A stretch of DNA of 64,000 nucleotides from Eurosta solidaginis (lineage: Eukaryota; Arthropoda; Insecta; Diptera; Tephritidae). Both the position numbers and the translations under genes were made by a program. The notes below the pieces were generated by a model. It had not been told where the DNA came from, searched no databases, and saw nothing but the letters and a program-made list of their open reading frames with translations. The DNA is taken from positions 243,219,832-243,283,831 of the forward strand of contig NC_090319.1 in assembly GCF_040869045.1 (NCBI RefSeq), read 5' to 3'. Positions 24,582 through 35,827 of this stretch are shown here, in pieces; position 1 is the stretch's first letter; each line of letters begins with the position of its first letter.

Positions 24582-26295
24582 TTTATACTCAGCTGGGCAG
24601 AGCTCACAGAGTATATTAATTTTGTTCGCATAACGGTACCCCGTAACGGCATAAACTATTCGAGACAGATATAGAAAGAAATTCGTTTAGCCATGTCCGT
24701 CCCTCCGTCCGTAAACACGATAACTTGAGTAAATTTTGAGGTTTCTTAATGAAATTTGGTATGTCAGTTCCTGGGCACTCATCTCAGATCGCTATTTAAA
24801 ATGAATCAAATTGGACTATAACGGCGCCGACTTTTCCGATATCGAAAATTTCGAAAAACCGAAAAAGTGCGATAATTCATTACTACAGACGGATAAAGAG
24901 ATGAAACTTGGTAGGTGGTTTGAGCTTATGACGCAGAATAGAAAATTAGTAACATTTTGGACAAAGGGCGTGGCACCGCCCATTTTTAAAAGAAGGTAAT
25001 TTAAAAGTTTTGCAAGTTGTAATTTAGCAGTCGTTGAAGATATCATGATGAAATTTGGCAGGAACGTTACTCCTATTACTATATATGTTCTAAATAAACA
25101 TTAGCAAAGTCGGATAACGAACGCCCACTTAAAAAAAAATTTTAAATCAAATTTTAACAAAAATTCAAATCCAACAATGATATGGTGCAACAAAATACAA
25201 AAATAAAAGGAAATTTCAAAATGGGCGTGGCTCCGCCCTTTTTCATTTAATTTGTATAGAATACTTTTAATGCCATAAGTCCAACAAAAATTTACCAGTC
25301 GTTGTGAAATTTGGTAAGGGCATAGCTTCTATGACGATAACTGTTTTTCGTGAAAATGGGCGAAATCGATCTGAAGCCACATTCAGTTTTTATACACAAT
25401 CGACCGTCTGTTCTTCCGCTCGGCCGTTAACACGATAACTTGAGCAAAAATCGATATTTCTTTACTAAACTTAGTTCACGTACTTATCTTAACTCACTTT
25501 ATCTTGGTATTAAAAATGGCCGAAATCCGACTATGACCACACCCACTTTTTAGATATCGAAAAATGAAAAAAGTGTCATAATTCCATACCAAATACGAAA
25601 ATAGGGATGAAACATGGTGATTGGATCGGTTCTTTGACGCAAAATATAACTTTAGAAAAAACTTTGTAAAATGGATATGACACCTACCATATTAAGTAGA
25701 AGAAAATGAAAAAGTTCTGCAGGAATCATGGCGGGAATACTGTTCGTGGTATTACATATATAAATAAATTAGCGGTACCCGACAGAGGATTGTCTGGGTA
25801 ACCCTAGTCCACATTGTGGTCGATATCTCGGAAACGCATTCACATATACAACTAAGGGCCACTCCCTTTTAAAACCCTCATTAGTATCTTTAATTTGATA
25901 CGCATATCGTGCAAACACATTATAGAGTCACCCCTGGTCCACCTTTATGGCGATATCTCGAAAAGGCGTCCACCTATAGAACTAATGCCCACTCCTTTTT
26001 AAAATACTCTTTAATACCTTTCATTTGATACCCATGTCATACAAACGCATTCCAGGGTTAACCTAGGTTAATTTTCCTACATGGGATTTCCCATATTTGA
26101 CAAAGGATGAAGGAAAATTGTTCCAAAAACGTCACACTTGGTTTACAATTTAGTCGATATTTCCCAAACGTATGTGATATGGAATTAAAAACCACTTATA
26201 AACCATCTACGAAACGCTACGAAACCAACGCAGCTAAGCTCTCAGCGGAGTATGTAAAGTTCGGTTACACCCGAACTTAGACTTCCTTACCTGTT
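24582..26295 (+). mobile_element. DINE-1/Helentron-like element, opposite orientation
   Basis: Here the 5' end is on the left: ttttatactcagctgggcag at 24581-24600, then the degenerate GTCC-type tract (about 24697-24712), GGGCGTGG blocks in complement, about two minisatellite monomers (25830-26060), and the 3' hairpin gttcggttacacccgaac at about 26259-26276 followed by cttccttacctgtt. It is more diverged than the other copies, which suggests an older insertion. Confidence 0.8.
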
Positions 26296-26755
26296 ATTTT
26301 TGATTTTGGAGCTGATGCAGCGTTGTGATGTTGTTGTTTTTGTGCTTGTGGTTATATCTGCCAGTTTTTTAGCCGGTGTTATGGCTTCTTATCATATATA
26401 TTACTTCTAATTCCTGTTTTTATGTACGGGTCCCTTTTTCGCTCTTATTTGGAATCCAAATCTATATACAGTGGCTCACAGCTTATTTCGTGCAGACATA
26501 GAACAAAAGTGTTGAGCTATATAGAAACGAAACTAGTGACGGTGTCAAAAAAATTCGAATGCACAGTTTTAATAAAAATATGCTTCTATTCGAACAAATA
26601 CTTAATTTTCATGTGTTTACACGTTTGTGCTAATTATTTAATAAAAACCAAAATTATCTCAAAAACTAAGGTCACAGCTTATTTCGTGCACTTCGCCCTG
26701 CCTTAGAAAAAACTACTTTTTATTTAGTTTAGTACCTCGTATGACCACCTGTTTG

Positions 26756-27243
26756 TTAAATAACATCTTCAAGATGATGTTCCATAGATGCACTTAGTTT
26801 TCTAGCGGCTTCGGGTGGTACCTTATGCCTTTCTTCGACAAGAGTAGTTTTTAAATCGCTAAGCTTTCTAATCTGCTTTTGCCGTGTAGCCGATTCCAAA
26901 TTGACCACAAGTTTTCAATGGAATTTAAGCCGAGAGAGTGTGTAAGTGGATTCACGAGGTGTGGACAGTTCCATATTACACATGCCTGCACAATCCCGCC
27001 ACAATCCCGGATATGTGTTAAGGGCATTTGTCTTGGTTATTGCGAAATCGATCACGTACACCTAAATTAGGGGCGATTTGCAACAAATTGTCTTCGCGTA
27101 GGTTAAATAAAAGATTTTGTCCATTGTACCATCAAAGAAATTTATTTTGCCAATTCCAGAAGCAGCCAAGTAGGCCCAAACCCATCACACTTCCACCGCC
27201 ATACCATACAGTTGCCTTCAAAATTTTATTTTTGAGCTCTGAA
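26756..27243 (-). pseudogene. Tc1-like transposase, C-terminal half (left arm)
   Basis: The minus strand shows the family's C-terminal features in broken frames: an order resembling GTMD...NLLQIAPNLGVRDR, WNCPHLVNP, SLGLNSIENLW and a terminal MEHHLEDVI before TAA at 26756-26758. The SxDLNxIENLW box holds the last catalytic acidic residue in Tc1 transposases. Frameshifts and the missing N-terminal DNA-binding and first catalytic parts make it inactive. Confidence 0.75.
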
Positions 27244-27359
27244 AGGGCTAACACCCGACGTATCATCTCTGAATCAATATTTTTATATATTTGGCTTATA
27301 TGGCAGGATTAAGGTGAGGTGTAAAGCAAATACAGAGCTCAAAAAGCAATTTCAGAATT

Positions 27360-27826
27360 TTGAAGGTACCTGTATGGTATGGCGGTGGAAGTGTGATGGG
27401 TTTGGGCCTACTTGGCTGCTTCTGGAGTTGGCAAAATAACTTTTTTTGATGGTACAATGGACACAATTTTTTAATTAACCTTATGAGAAGACAATTTGTT
27501 GCAAATCGCCCCTAATTTAGGTGTACGTGATCGATTTCGCAATAACCAAGACAAATGCCCTTAACACATATCCGGGATTGTGGCGGGATTGTGCAGGCAT
27601 GTGTAATATGGAACTGTCCACACCTCGTGAATCCACTTCCACACTCTCTCGGCTTAAATTCCATTGAAAACTTGTGGTCAATTTGGAATCGGCTACACGG
27701 CAAAAGCAGATTAGAAAGCTTAGCGATTTAAATACTACTCTTGTCGAAGAAAGGCATAAGGTACCACCCGAAGCCGCTCAAAAACTAAGTGCATCTATGG
27801 AAAATCATCTTGAAGATATTATTTAA
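27360..27826 (+). pseudogene. Tc1-like transposase, C-terminal half (right arm)
   Basis: Mirror copy of the left-arm fragment on the plus strand: CPHLVNPLPHSLGLNSIENL is readable, followed by a stretch ending LSASMENHLEDII and TAA at 27824-27826. It has several frameshifts and a few differences from the left arm, so the two arms have diverged since the palindrome formed. Confidence 0.75.
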
Positions 27827-28307
27827 CAAAAAGGTGGTCATACGAGGTACTAAACTAAATGAAAAGTAGTTTTTTCTAAGGCAGGGCGAAGTGCACGAAA
27901 TAAGCTGTGACCTTAGTTTTTGAGATAATTTTAGTTTTTATTAAATAATTAGCACAAACGTGTAAACACATGAAATTAAGTATTTGTTCGATTGGAAGCA
28001 TATTTTTATTAAAACTGTGCATTTGAATTTTTTTTGACACCGTCACTAGTTTCGTTTCTATATAGCTCAACTATTTTTTTCTATATCTGCACGAAATAAG
28101 CTGTGAGCCACTGTATAAGGTTTTGGTTGTATAGACGGAGATTCGGGCTATTAGCGGGCTTTGGGCAATTTTGGTCGTAGAGCTTTTGTTTAGCTATATT
28201 TTATTAAAATAATTTGTTAAAAAGAAACGATTGTGAGCACACAAATCTTTTTATGTGGTCTCATGCAATAACCGCTTAAGTCGACTTAAGAAGAATTTGG
28301 GTTATTA

Positions 28308-30090
28308 CACTGAAAGAAATGGTGCTAGTAAAATCAACAAATCGGTTCTGTTGTTCTTGACTTACCGGAGCTTCGGTGAAATTGATCGAATTATGGTTAA
28401 TTCGACCGAGGTCTTTGTCAACCGAACAAATTAGTTTAGTGATTTCAACAGAAGAGAAATTGTCGCTCTTAAGTTAACAAAATTTTGTAAAATTGACAGA
28501 TTTCAAGTCACTCTAACTGATTTTTCTGTTAACACAACTGATCTCCTGGTCATTTCCACAAATATCAAGTCAATTCATGAAATTTCAAAGAGCATTTTAC
28601 GCTCACTGCTCTCTCTACTTTGTATTTATGACGATGGTGCCACTTGTTAAAAAAAAAAAACACCAAAATAAGAAAACCACCAAATCGAAAACCACACACA
28701 AAATGGGAAAACAACAAAAAACTAGTTTTTTTATGAGATACCGGGATACCTATTTATCGGGTACAATTTTGAAACTTCTCCTCCAAGCGAAATGCAAAAT
28801 TGCACCTTCTTGTTGCAACGGTTTTGTCTGAACGAACAGGATTTTGCCAAAGTTAGTAAAATTTTGTTCAAGTTTTTACGAATTTTCACTCACGCGAATG
28901 AATCTAATAAGATAATAAAAAGCATCCTTTTTTAATGTTGATGTTTCCAACAACATAAAAGTCTGAGTGGTTTTGGAATCGTTTCAACTTAAAGTGTTAC
29001 GAAAATTAAACTTGGCGAATTACATGTAAAGTTACTCCAGTGGTGAATTACCTTCCTGCGTTTTGATTCTTTACTTTTCTATAACTTACAAGTTCTCTAT
29101 TTAAAATGTTATGTCAAACATTTATACTACAAGTTTTGTTCCAAACAATCAAGTGTGGCAACTACATGCGAGAGAAGAAATTGGAATGAGCTGAGCTACA
29201 ACTGAAAGAATTGATAATCAGTTTTGTGACTACTATTTTCATTTCTATTTGCAAAACAAAGTTCAAAACTATAATTTAAATAAATTATAAAATATAAAAT
29301 TTGGTGAAAGTGCGTTTAATAAAACAAAATAATAAAGTGTATAATGTTTAATGTGTGCCAGCATATTTGATGTACGCCCAATCGGTTAGTCGGTTAGTAA
29401 GTGCGTACATATGTATGTATATTGTAGCAAGCATGCGTATTTATGTATTCACATATTTAAGGGCCAATTAATGGTGACTTATAACCATATAACCATAACC
29501 AGATAAAACAGCTAATCGAACCTACCTTATGGAAATCAATGTAATCGATTAATGGTGCCATACCATAACGCTAACGCCATAACCATATCATAGTCAACCA
29601 ATTGGTTTTTGGTTTCTTGCCATATCCATAACCCAAAAATATTTGAGTTGGTGAATTTAACAACTTTTTGTCGATTTTATTCATTGTTTTGGATACGTTA
29701 TTACTAAGAGACTTATTTTTTGTGGAATATGTTTGTAATTTTTTGCATTTTTTCATTTTTATGAAATTTTCACTATTTTTAGGTTAAGGCACCATTAATC
29801 GATGACATTGGAGATGGTTATGGTTATGGGTATGGTTACGACTATGGCGTTAGGGTTAAGGAAGTTTAATTAGCGCTTTACGAATGTATGTATATGGCAA
29901 CATAGGTACTTTTGTACAAAGCTGTCGCAACAACTTTTTTTGTTCATTTGACTACAAAAACGGTCAATTACGAATAAACAATTTGTGCGCAGTTGATTCA
30001 ACTTCTTGTTGCGATGGATAAAAACTGACAGAAATTTCGGTTGAATTGAACCGTATTTCGGTTGATTTTATCACTATTTTTCTTTCAGTG
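28308..30090. mobile_element. CACTG-ended DNA element, ~1.8 kb
   Basis: Starts cactgaaagaaatggtg at 28308 and ends tttttctttcagtg at 30090. The TIRs are imperfect but recognisable for about 30 bp (tagtaaaatcaac versus the complement of gttgattttatcac), and TA lies on both sides (28306-28307 and 30091-30092). The inside has no recognisable transposase. CACTG ends fit the CACTA/EnSpm group, but a 2-bp TA duplication is not decisive, so classification is open. It contains another inverted-repeat element. Confidence 0.6.
29461..29880. mobile_element. Inverted-repeat element rich in ATAACC, nested
   Basis: Left part has ataaccatataaccataacc and aatcgattaatggtgcc; the right part has their complements, caccattaatcgatgaca and ggttatggttatgggtatgg (about 29790-29850). 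It reads as a MITE-like element with long imperfect TIRs inside the CACTG-ended element. No coding sequence. Confidence 0.55.
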
Positions 30091-31240
30091 TAGTGGTATG
30101 GTGTTCGCCAACTAAAGCTACATATTTTGTGTCCAACTAGCATCCTTCCAGGTAAACTAATAGAGAAGTGATTTACAAGTGCATAATCGCCGAACTCGAA
30201 ACTGTACTACTTTACATTTGCATAAGTAGCTCATGTGTTCTTAAGAAGAATTGTAAACATTTATTTGTGTTGCATAATACGTCTATCTCGAGATAAGCGA
30301 TTATTGCAAACACATTTTCTTAACAAAGCGGCACATCTTAGTATAAAGTAGAAATAGCTTATGTCGTAGTTAGCTTTTATTGATTATGGAAAACTTACAA
30401 AGTGGAGCGATATCTAGAATTGGGTTTTTATTGCAAATTTGTTATGTAGCGAATAACGAACCTCTATCGAGATAAGCGGTTATTGCACCCATTGTGTAAT
30501 AAATTTCGCTCATTTACTTCAATAGTGTCATAACTCAAAAAACACAATTTTCCAGGAGAGCCATGCAAAGATTTTAACTGCCATATGTTGCGAATATAAA
30601 GGCATATTTTCATTTATAGCACGTGGTAAATTTTTAACTGATCAGAGCGATTTGAGGTCTTAAGTCTACTTAAGTATTTTAGTACAATCAAATAGCACAC
30701 AACCAATGTACTTATCACAAACTTTCATAGCAGATGGTTCGTTAAAAAATATAGAAATCAATAAAAAACCGTTTCTTTCCCTGCATTTGATCTTACAATC
30801 TTCCGATCGCAAGAAAATCAGTTTACTCGTCCGCCAAAGGCTGTTCTCGAGTTACGACAACAATTTGCTTAGTATGTAGCCTAGCTTTAAAATTGTCGGT
30901 ATTCGAAAATGAAATCTTTAAATTTGTAGCAAAATACTTATTGATTAGGCAAATTGGTTTTTGTTTGGGCAGAAGTAAAAATGTATGTGTGAGTTTGAGA
31001 AACGTTACACTTTTTTCATAACGGAGAGAGGTACGAGTATTTAAAATAAGGTTAGGAGCTTTAACTGCGTTGGTTGGAGTTGAAGTACTTCACCTGCTTA
31101 TGATTTCTTTAATGTAAAAGTTATGCACTAAGTATGCACGCATTAGTAAATTGCATTTAAAAGTGTTCCATTTGCGTGAAAAGTGCAGTGTTAACTGTTT
31201 TTAATTTGGCGAGATCCTTAAATTTTCGGAGAAGATCTAA
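30091..31240. other. Unassigned AT-rich sequence
   Basis: No coding region. A motif ataagcg(a/g)ttattgca occurs at about 30294 and 30470, and inverted at about 28265, on both sides of the CACTG-ended element. It may mark an older repeat split by that insertion. Confidence 0.35.
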
Positions 31241-31246
31241 ACAGTT

Positions 31247-31558
31247 GTGTATTTTTCAATACACAAATCAATAAAAAATGAATTCGCCGAATTCGAAATG
31301 TTTGTGTTTGATAATGATGAGTTAGTGACTTTGGATCTGAAATTGATAACCATGAAAATAATCAAATTAGTATCATTGAGTCAGAAGTGTATCACCAAGG
31401 AATCGATTAAACTATTTCAAGCACTGAAGAAGGTTCCTTCTCACGCTAAAACCCAAATTCAACGGAATAGTGGTAAAAGTTACGTAAACTCCAAAGGAAA
31501 CGTAGTAGCAGAAGGAGTTATCCACCGTATAAATTACGAATTCCGCAAGAAAATGTAA
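31247..31558 (+). other. 103-codon open frame, function unknown
   Basis: Lysine-rich frame ending in TAA at 31556-31558, with no signal peptide or known motif that I recognise. It lies just upstream of a decayed repeat-encoded protein (31800-32640) on the same strand and could be its N-terminal part or unrelated. There is no ribosome or splice evidence. Treated as unproven. Confidence 0.25.
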
Positions 31559-31799
31559 GACTAAAATATCACTTTCTCTCCACAAAAGTAGCTTTTGCGC
31601 ACTTATTAATTAATTATATTACCACGCTAAAAGCCCCGTCATCCTGGTATGGTCACGTGTGTATAATGTGAATGAAGGCGGAAAAAATATTTAAGTATGT
31701 CAAAAAGTTTTTAAAAAGCGTTGTGAAAAAAAAATCGAAAGTCCAAATTCAAGTTTTCTTGATAGACGGGCTCCGCAGCTGGATGGAACATGTTCTTTA

Positions 31800-32640
31800 A
31801 AGTTAGAATAAGCAAAATTAAAGAACACATTAACAGCTTTCCAAGATATGAGAGGTACTACACAAGGAGTTGCCTAAGCTGCAAATACTTTCACGCCGAG
31901 TTAACGATTTAGAAAATATATGCAATATTTTGTGACAAATATCCATCCCAAGCAGTGAGCTTGTTTTCATATAGGAACGGTTTGAAATGTACAGAATTTA
32001 TGATATTTATTTTTAACTAGGTGCGTTTATTTTTAGCAAAGAAAATTAAACTAGGTACTTGTAAAACATGTGATAAATTAGAGGCAAAAATAGTTGTTGT
32101 TAATCAAGACAACAATCAAGACCTAGTTCAATTATTGCAGAATGAGCGGTCAGTGCACCAAGAAACAGCGGAGTTGGCTTATAACTCCTAATGGGTACAT
32201 AAAGGGACTACTGGTATAAAAAGTTTTAACTTTGACCATCAATATTTGCCAACTCCTTAAGTTTTTATAAAAGCAATTGTGGATTTTTAATTTAACAGTC
32301 AACGATTACACAACAAGATCTAAAAGAATGAATATTAGGGAGCGGTGAAAATCAGATCGCTTCTTTTTTATTCGAACATATTAAGAACCTTCAGGGAGTG
32401 AACCATGTTTTGTTCCACAGTGATAATTGCGCTCATTTGTGCCCGCAATGTTCTCATCAGCAAATCACATTCCCAATACTATTTATATTACTTATTATTT
32501 AGAAAGAAGAAAATCACAAATGCTACAATATATTATCCCCATGATTGGTACAATTTTGTTGGGTGTGCAGGTACAAAAAACGTTTTTATTGTTATATATA
32601 TGGATACAGTTAATTTTTATACATTTTTTTACATTTACTA
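31800..32640 (+). pseudogene. Decayed DDE-transposase-like repeat protein
   Basis: Scattered over frames, in the right order, are motifs I associate with a large multi-copy arthropod protein family, usually listed as uncharacterised and probably transposon-derived. These are IKEHINSFPRYERYY (about 31825), the Cys pair KLGTCKTCDKLEAKI (about 32050), FDHQYLPTP (about 32235), LFHSDNCA (about 32410) and HDWYNFVGCAG (about 32541). SDxC and the Cys pair are typical anchor points of that family. Multiple frameshifts and stops show a dead copy. The transposase role is inferred, and the assignment comes from memory of the family. Confidence 0.5.
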
Positions 32641-32968
32641 AAAACAAAATTTATTTGGAAATTTAGAAGTCAAGATAGCGAAAGATTTCTGTGGAAAAAT
32701 GGTAAATGGTTACGATATAAAAAATAAATTTCGCTAAAATTTACTATAAAACTAATCTTAATGAAATGGATCGTTTCAAAGTTTTTAAATAGAGTTTTAA
32801 ATACAATTTATTTAAAAAAATTCTATTGCTTAATGAAAGAGTTTTAATGAAACTTATCTCACTATATTAAATATAAACATAGATAGTGCAATGACCCCGA
32901 ATTTTTCCTTTTAGTGTTTTTAATTTATGGAGGTGAGTTTTTATGTTAAAAATTATATTTATTGTTAA

Positions 32969-34345
32969 ACTAGCAGACCCGGCAGACGTTGCTCTGTCCT
33001 AAATTTGGCCTATCTGCCCTACCCCTCTACACTTTTTCCTAATCTTTTTATTCACTCCTCCCTCCGTCTTTTTCGCTTCATCTCCATCTTCGTCTCATTC
33101 TATTTCCTTCTCTCTTTTCTCTTCTCTCAATTTTTTCTCCTTCTTCTTCATCTCTTATTGCCAGTCCCAGAGGGTGGTATGTATTTTGTTCCAGTCCCAT
33201 TCCGAATCTCAGTCCCAGTCCCACTCCGAGTCTCAGTTTCAGTTTCAGTCCCAGTCCTAGTCCTAATCCCAGTCCTAGTCCTAATCCCAGTCCATCTCTG
33301 GTATACTTCCCGGAAAAAAGCATCGTGAATACTAATATAGGCAAATTTATATACGAAATTTCAGGCAATTCGAATAGGACGTATGTAAATAGGTATGTGG
33401 GTATTATTAATTCTTGTCTTTATTTCGGCTTCTCATGCATATTTATCAGTTTTGCCAGGTTCATGCGACTAAATCGAATATCACAATGAACTTTAGAGCT
33501 CTTAGCAACAGCTTTCATTTGATATCCAAAACACACACACATCCTAGGGGTATCCGGGTCCATGTTTGGTCTATATCTCGATACCCTAGTCACTCAGCGG
33601 TGTAAAACTTACTCTGTATTATAGCACACATCAACAGCTTCAATTTGATACCCATAATATAAAAACACATTCTAGGTGTATCCGGGTCCATGTTTTGGCC
33701 TATATCTCGATACCGTAGTCACCAAGCGGTGTAAAACTTACTCTGTACTAAAGCATACATCAACAGCTTCAATTTGATATCCATAATGTAAAAACGCATT
33801 CTAGGTGTATCCGGGTCCACGTTTTGGGCTATATCTCGAGACCCTAGCCTCCCAGTTGTATGAAAATTATCCTGTACTATACCACTCATCAACAGTTTTC
33901 ATTTGATATCCATATTGTATAAACACATTTTGGAGGTACCCGGGTCCACGTTTTGGGCTATATATCGAGACCCTAGCCTCCCAGTTGTATGAAAATTATC
34001 CTGTACTATAGCACTCATCAACAGCTTTCATTTGATATCCATATAGTGCAAACACATTCTAGGGGTACCCAGGTCCACGTTTTGGGCTATATCTCGAGAC
34101 CCTAGCCTCCCAGTTGTATGAAAATTATCCTGTACTATAGCACTCATCAACAGCTTTCATTTGATATCCATATTGTGTAAACACATTCTAGGGGTACCCG
34201 GGTCCACGTTTTGGGCTATATATCGAGACCCTAGCCTCCCAGTTGTATGAAAATTATCCTGTACTATAGCACTCATCAACAGCTTTCATTTGATATCCGT
34301 ATTGTGTAAACACATTCTAGGGGTACCCGGGTCCACGTTTTGGGA
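32969..34345 (+). repeat. P-family repeat, copy 1
   Basis: Begins actagcagacccggcagacg, continues with ttctgccctaaatttgg-like sequence, then a pyrimidine-rich block, a CAGTCC-type simple repeat (33165-33295), a ccggaaaaaagcatcgt box, and then a 129-bp minisatellite. Copies 2 and 4 have the same order. The 3' end is missing here. No coding sequence; the frames through the CAGTCC tract are chance. Family origin unknown to me. Confidence 0.75.
33557..34345. repeat. 129-bp minisatellite of P family, ~6 monomers
   Basis: The box ggtcca(c/t)gtttt recurs at 33557, 33685, 33814, 33943, 34072, 34201 and 34330, spaced 128 then five times exactly 129 bp. Each monomer has tatatctcgagaccctag, tttcatttgatatccatat and acacattctagg. 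These boxes and the period match the complement of the DINE minisatellite. Confidence 0.9.
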
Positions 34346-35334
34346 TACGGGTCCGGCTCGTTTGACTTATTTTGTTTTGTTGATTTTCCGACAGGGTGGA
34401 TATATGATGTATATTGGAACGATTTTCCGTCATCCCTTGTCAAATTTGGCTTTGATTTGTGCTGTTATTGTTATTGGTGGGTATCATTGTGTTACCCGAT
34501 TATCCGGGAACGTATTACGTTCGATGATCGAAACTCATTTTTGTAATCAAAATCGCTGTGAAATAGTGGATCGGATTAATGACATATTTTTTACAGTTGC
34601 ACAGTTATCGATTGAGTGAAAATGGTTAAGCTCTGCTTAGATCGAAATAAAAAATTAAGTTAGACTTCTCCATTCATCTATATATCAATGTAGCCATTTG
34701 TCTTAAGAGTCATCCTCCCAGGTATTTTCAATAACTTTCATTTAAATAAAGGTATAGTAATTAAATTTGGCACAGAACTTCTTCTCACTGTTAGTAATGT
34801 TCTAAAAATGTAATGTAATCTGAAGATAACCTCGCCTCCATTATCAAAGATGCCTTAGAAATATAATTCTTCGATATCTCAAAAATAGTACCTGTGTAGA
34901 GCTGACTCAAAATGTATGAAAGAATTTAAAATGGACGTGGCAACGACCACTTATTAAAGGACGTTTTGAGTTATTTGTGGTCGCGATATCTTGATAACGG
35001 TTAAAGGAACAGTGATCAAATTTGGTATGCGCCTTCTTAATTTAAGGGTGATCTTCTCGGGATAAAATTACAAACATCGCTTCATGAACACGCCCAGTTT
35101 CTATATAGAAATACAAAAACACGATTTTTACGTTATATCTCCGTAAATTATAAAGCTACAATTCTAACATTTTTTAACTATCTCATAAAGACGACTAAAA
35201 ACACGTGTTTAGCAAATTAAAAAATGGGCGTGACAACACCTACTTATGTAACTAAAACTTTTTAAAAAAATTTCAAATTGAAGTAGCGATATCTCCAGTA
35301 CGGTTAAAGCTATAGTGATGGAATTTGGTATGCA
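34346..35334. other. Decayed rolling-circle-like repeat sequence
   Basis: From about 34640 the sequence has gcgatatcttgataacgg, aatttggtatgcg and aaatgggcgtgacaac boxes reminiscent of DINE blocks but strongly diverged. The first part (34346-34620) has two overlapping open frames without a recognisable domain. I regard the stretch as old repeat debris. Confidence 0.4.
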
Positions 35335-35340
35335 TTTCCC

Positions 35341-35660
35341 CTCTTGTCGTGGTAGTGTGCTCCGCATACCATGTTCAAGGTTCTGAGTTTAAGTCCCTGA
35401 AAAATTAATTACTTAATTAAAAATTTAGGAACAAGTTTTTTCAACTAGAAAAACGTTTCTCTAAGCAGGGTCACCCCTCGGCAGTGCAAAAACTCGAAGT
35501 GTATTTCTGCCATGCAAAGCTTCTCAGTGAAATTCATTTGTCTCGCAGCTGCCGTTTGGAGCCGGCATAAAAAGCAGCACGACGCAAATCGGAAGAGAAG
35601 CAAAAATCTCTTCGGAAGTAAATCGCGCAAATTATTTATAATTTTTTTGTATTCTTTCAT
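35341..35660 (+). mobile_element. tRNA-derived SINE, type 1
   Basis: The head, cgtggtagtgtgctccgcat, resembles a tRNA A-box region, and gagtttaagtccctg about 35 bp later resembles a B box (GTTCRANNC type), together an RNA polymerase III promoter layout. The body contains ggtcacccctcggcagtg, gctgccgtttggagccggca and acgacgcaaatcggaagaga, a combination I recognise as a repeated retroposon of higher flies. It ends in AT-rich sequence near 35660. The overlapping minus-strand frame is not a gene. Confidence 0.7.
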
Positions 35661-35827
35661 AACCTCTACAATTTTATAAGCAGAGACATAATAGTTATAA
35701 TAAATACTTGTAAAAGTAGAAACGAAATTATTAGTTTGCAATATGAACAAAAAAGTTTGTATAGGTAATAATTATGAGTGCCGTAAAACTGTATGACAAA
35801 TAATTTAAATTTATAATTTATTTAATA

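Larger units (their letters stand above)
26469..28113. mobile_element. Palindromic Tc1-like element (two inverted 3' halves)
   Basis: The ends are cagtggctcacagcttattt (26469) and its reverse complement ending at 28113, flanked by TA on both sides (26467-26468 and 28114-28115), the Tc1/mariner target duplication. About 200 bp inside each end is a second related box, ggtcacagcttatttcgtgc (about 26670, inverted near 27891), an IR/DR layout known in some Tc1 elements. The two arms (26469-27243 and 27336-28113) are reverse complements, each carrying the C-terminal half of a Tc1-like transposase reading outwards. A spacer of about 90 bp separates them. The N-terminal half is missing from both. Confidence 0.85.

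Noticed and set aside
33005..33368. Val/Pro/Ser-rich and Gly/Leu-rich frames on both strands
   Set aside because: They are translations of the CAGTCC simple repeat, with no stop codons by composition only.
34290..34619. 109-codon frame after P copy 1
   Set aside because: Begins in the minisatellite and overlaps another open frame; no recognisable domain and no support as a gene.
35445..35750. 101-codon minus-strand frame
   Set aside because: It is the antisense of a tRNA-derived SINE and adjoining AT-rich sequence.
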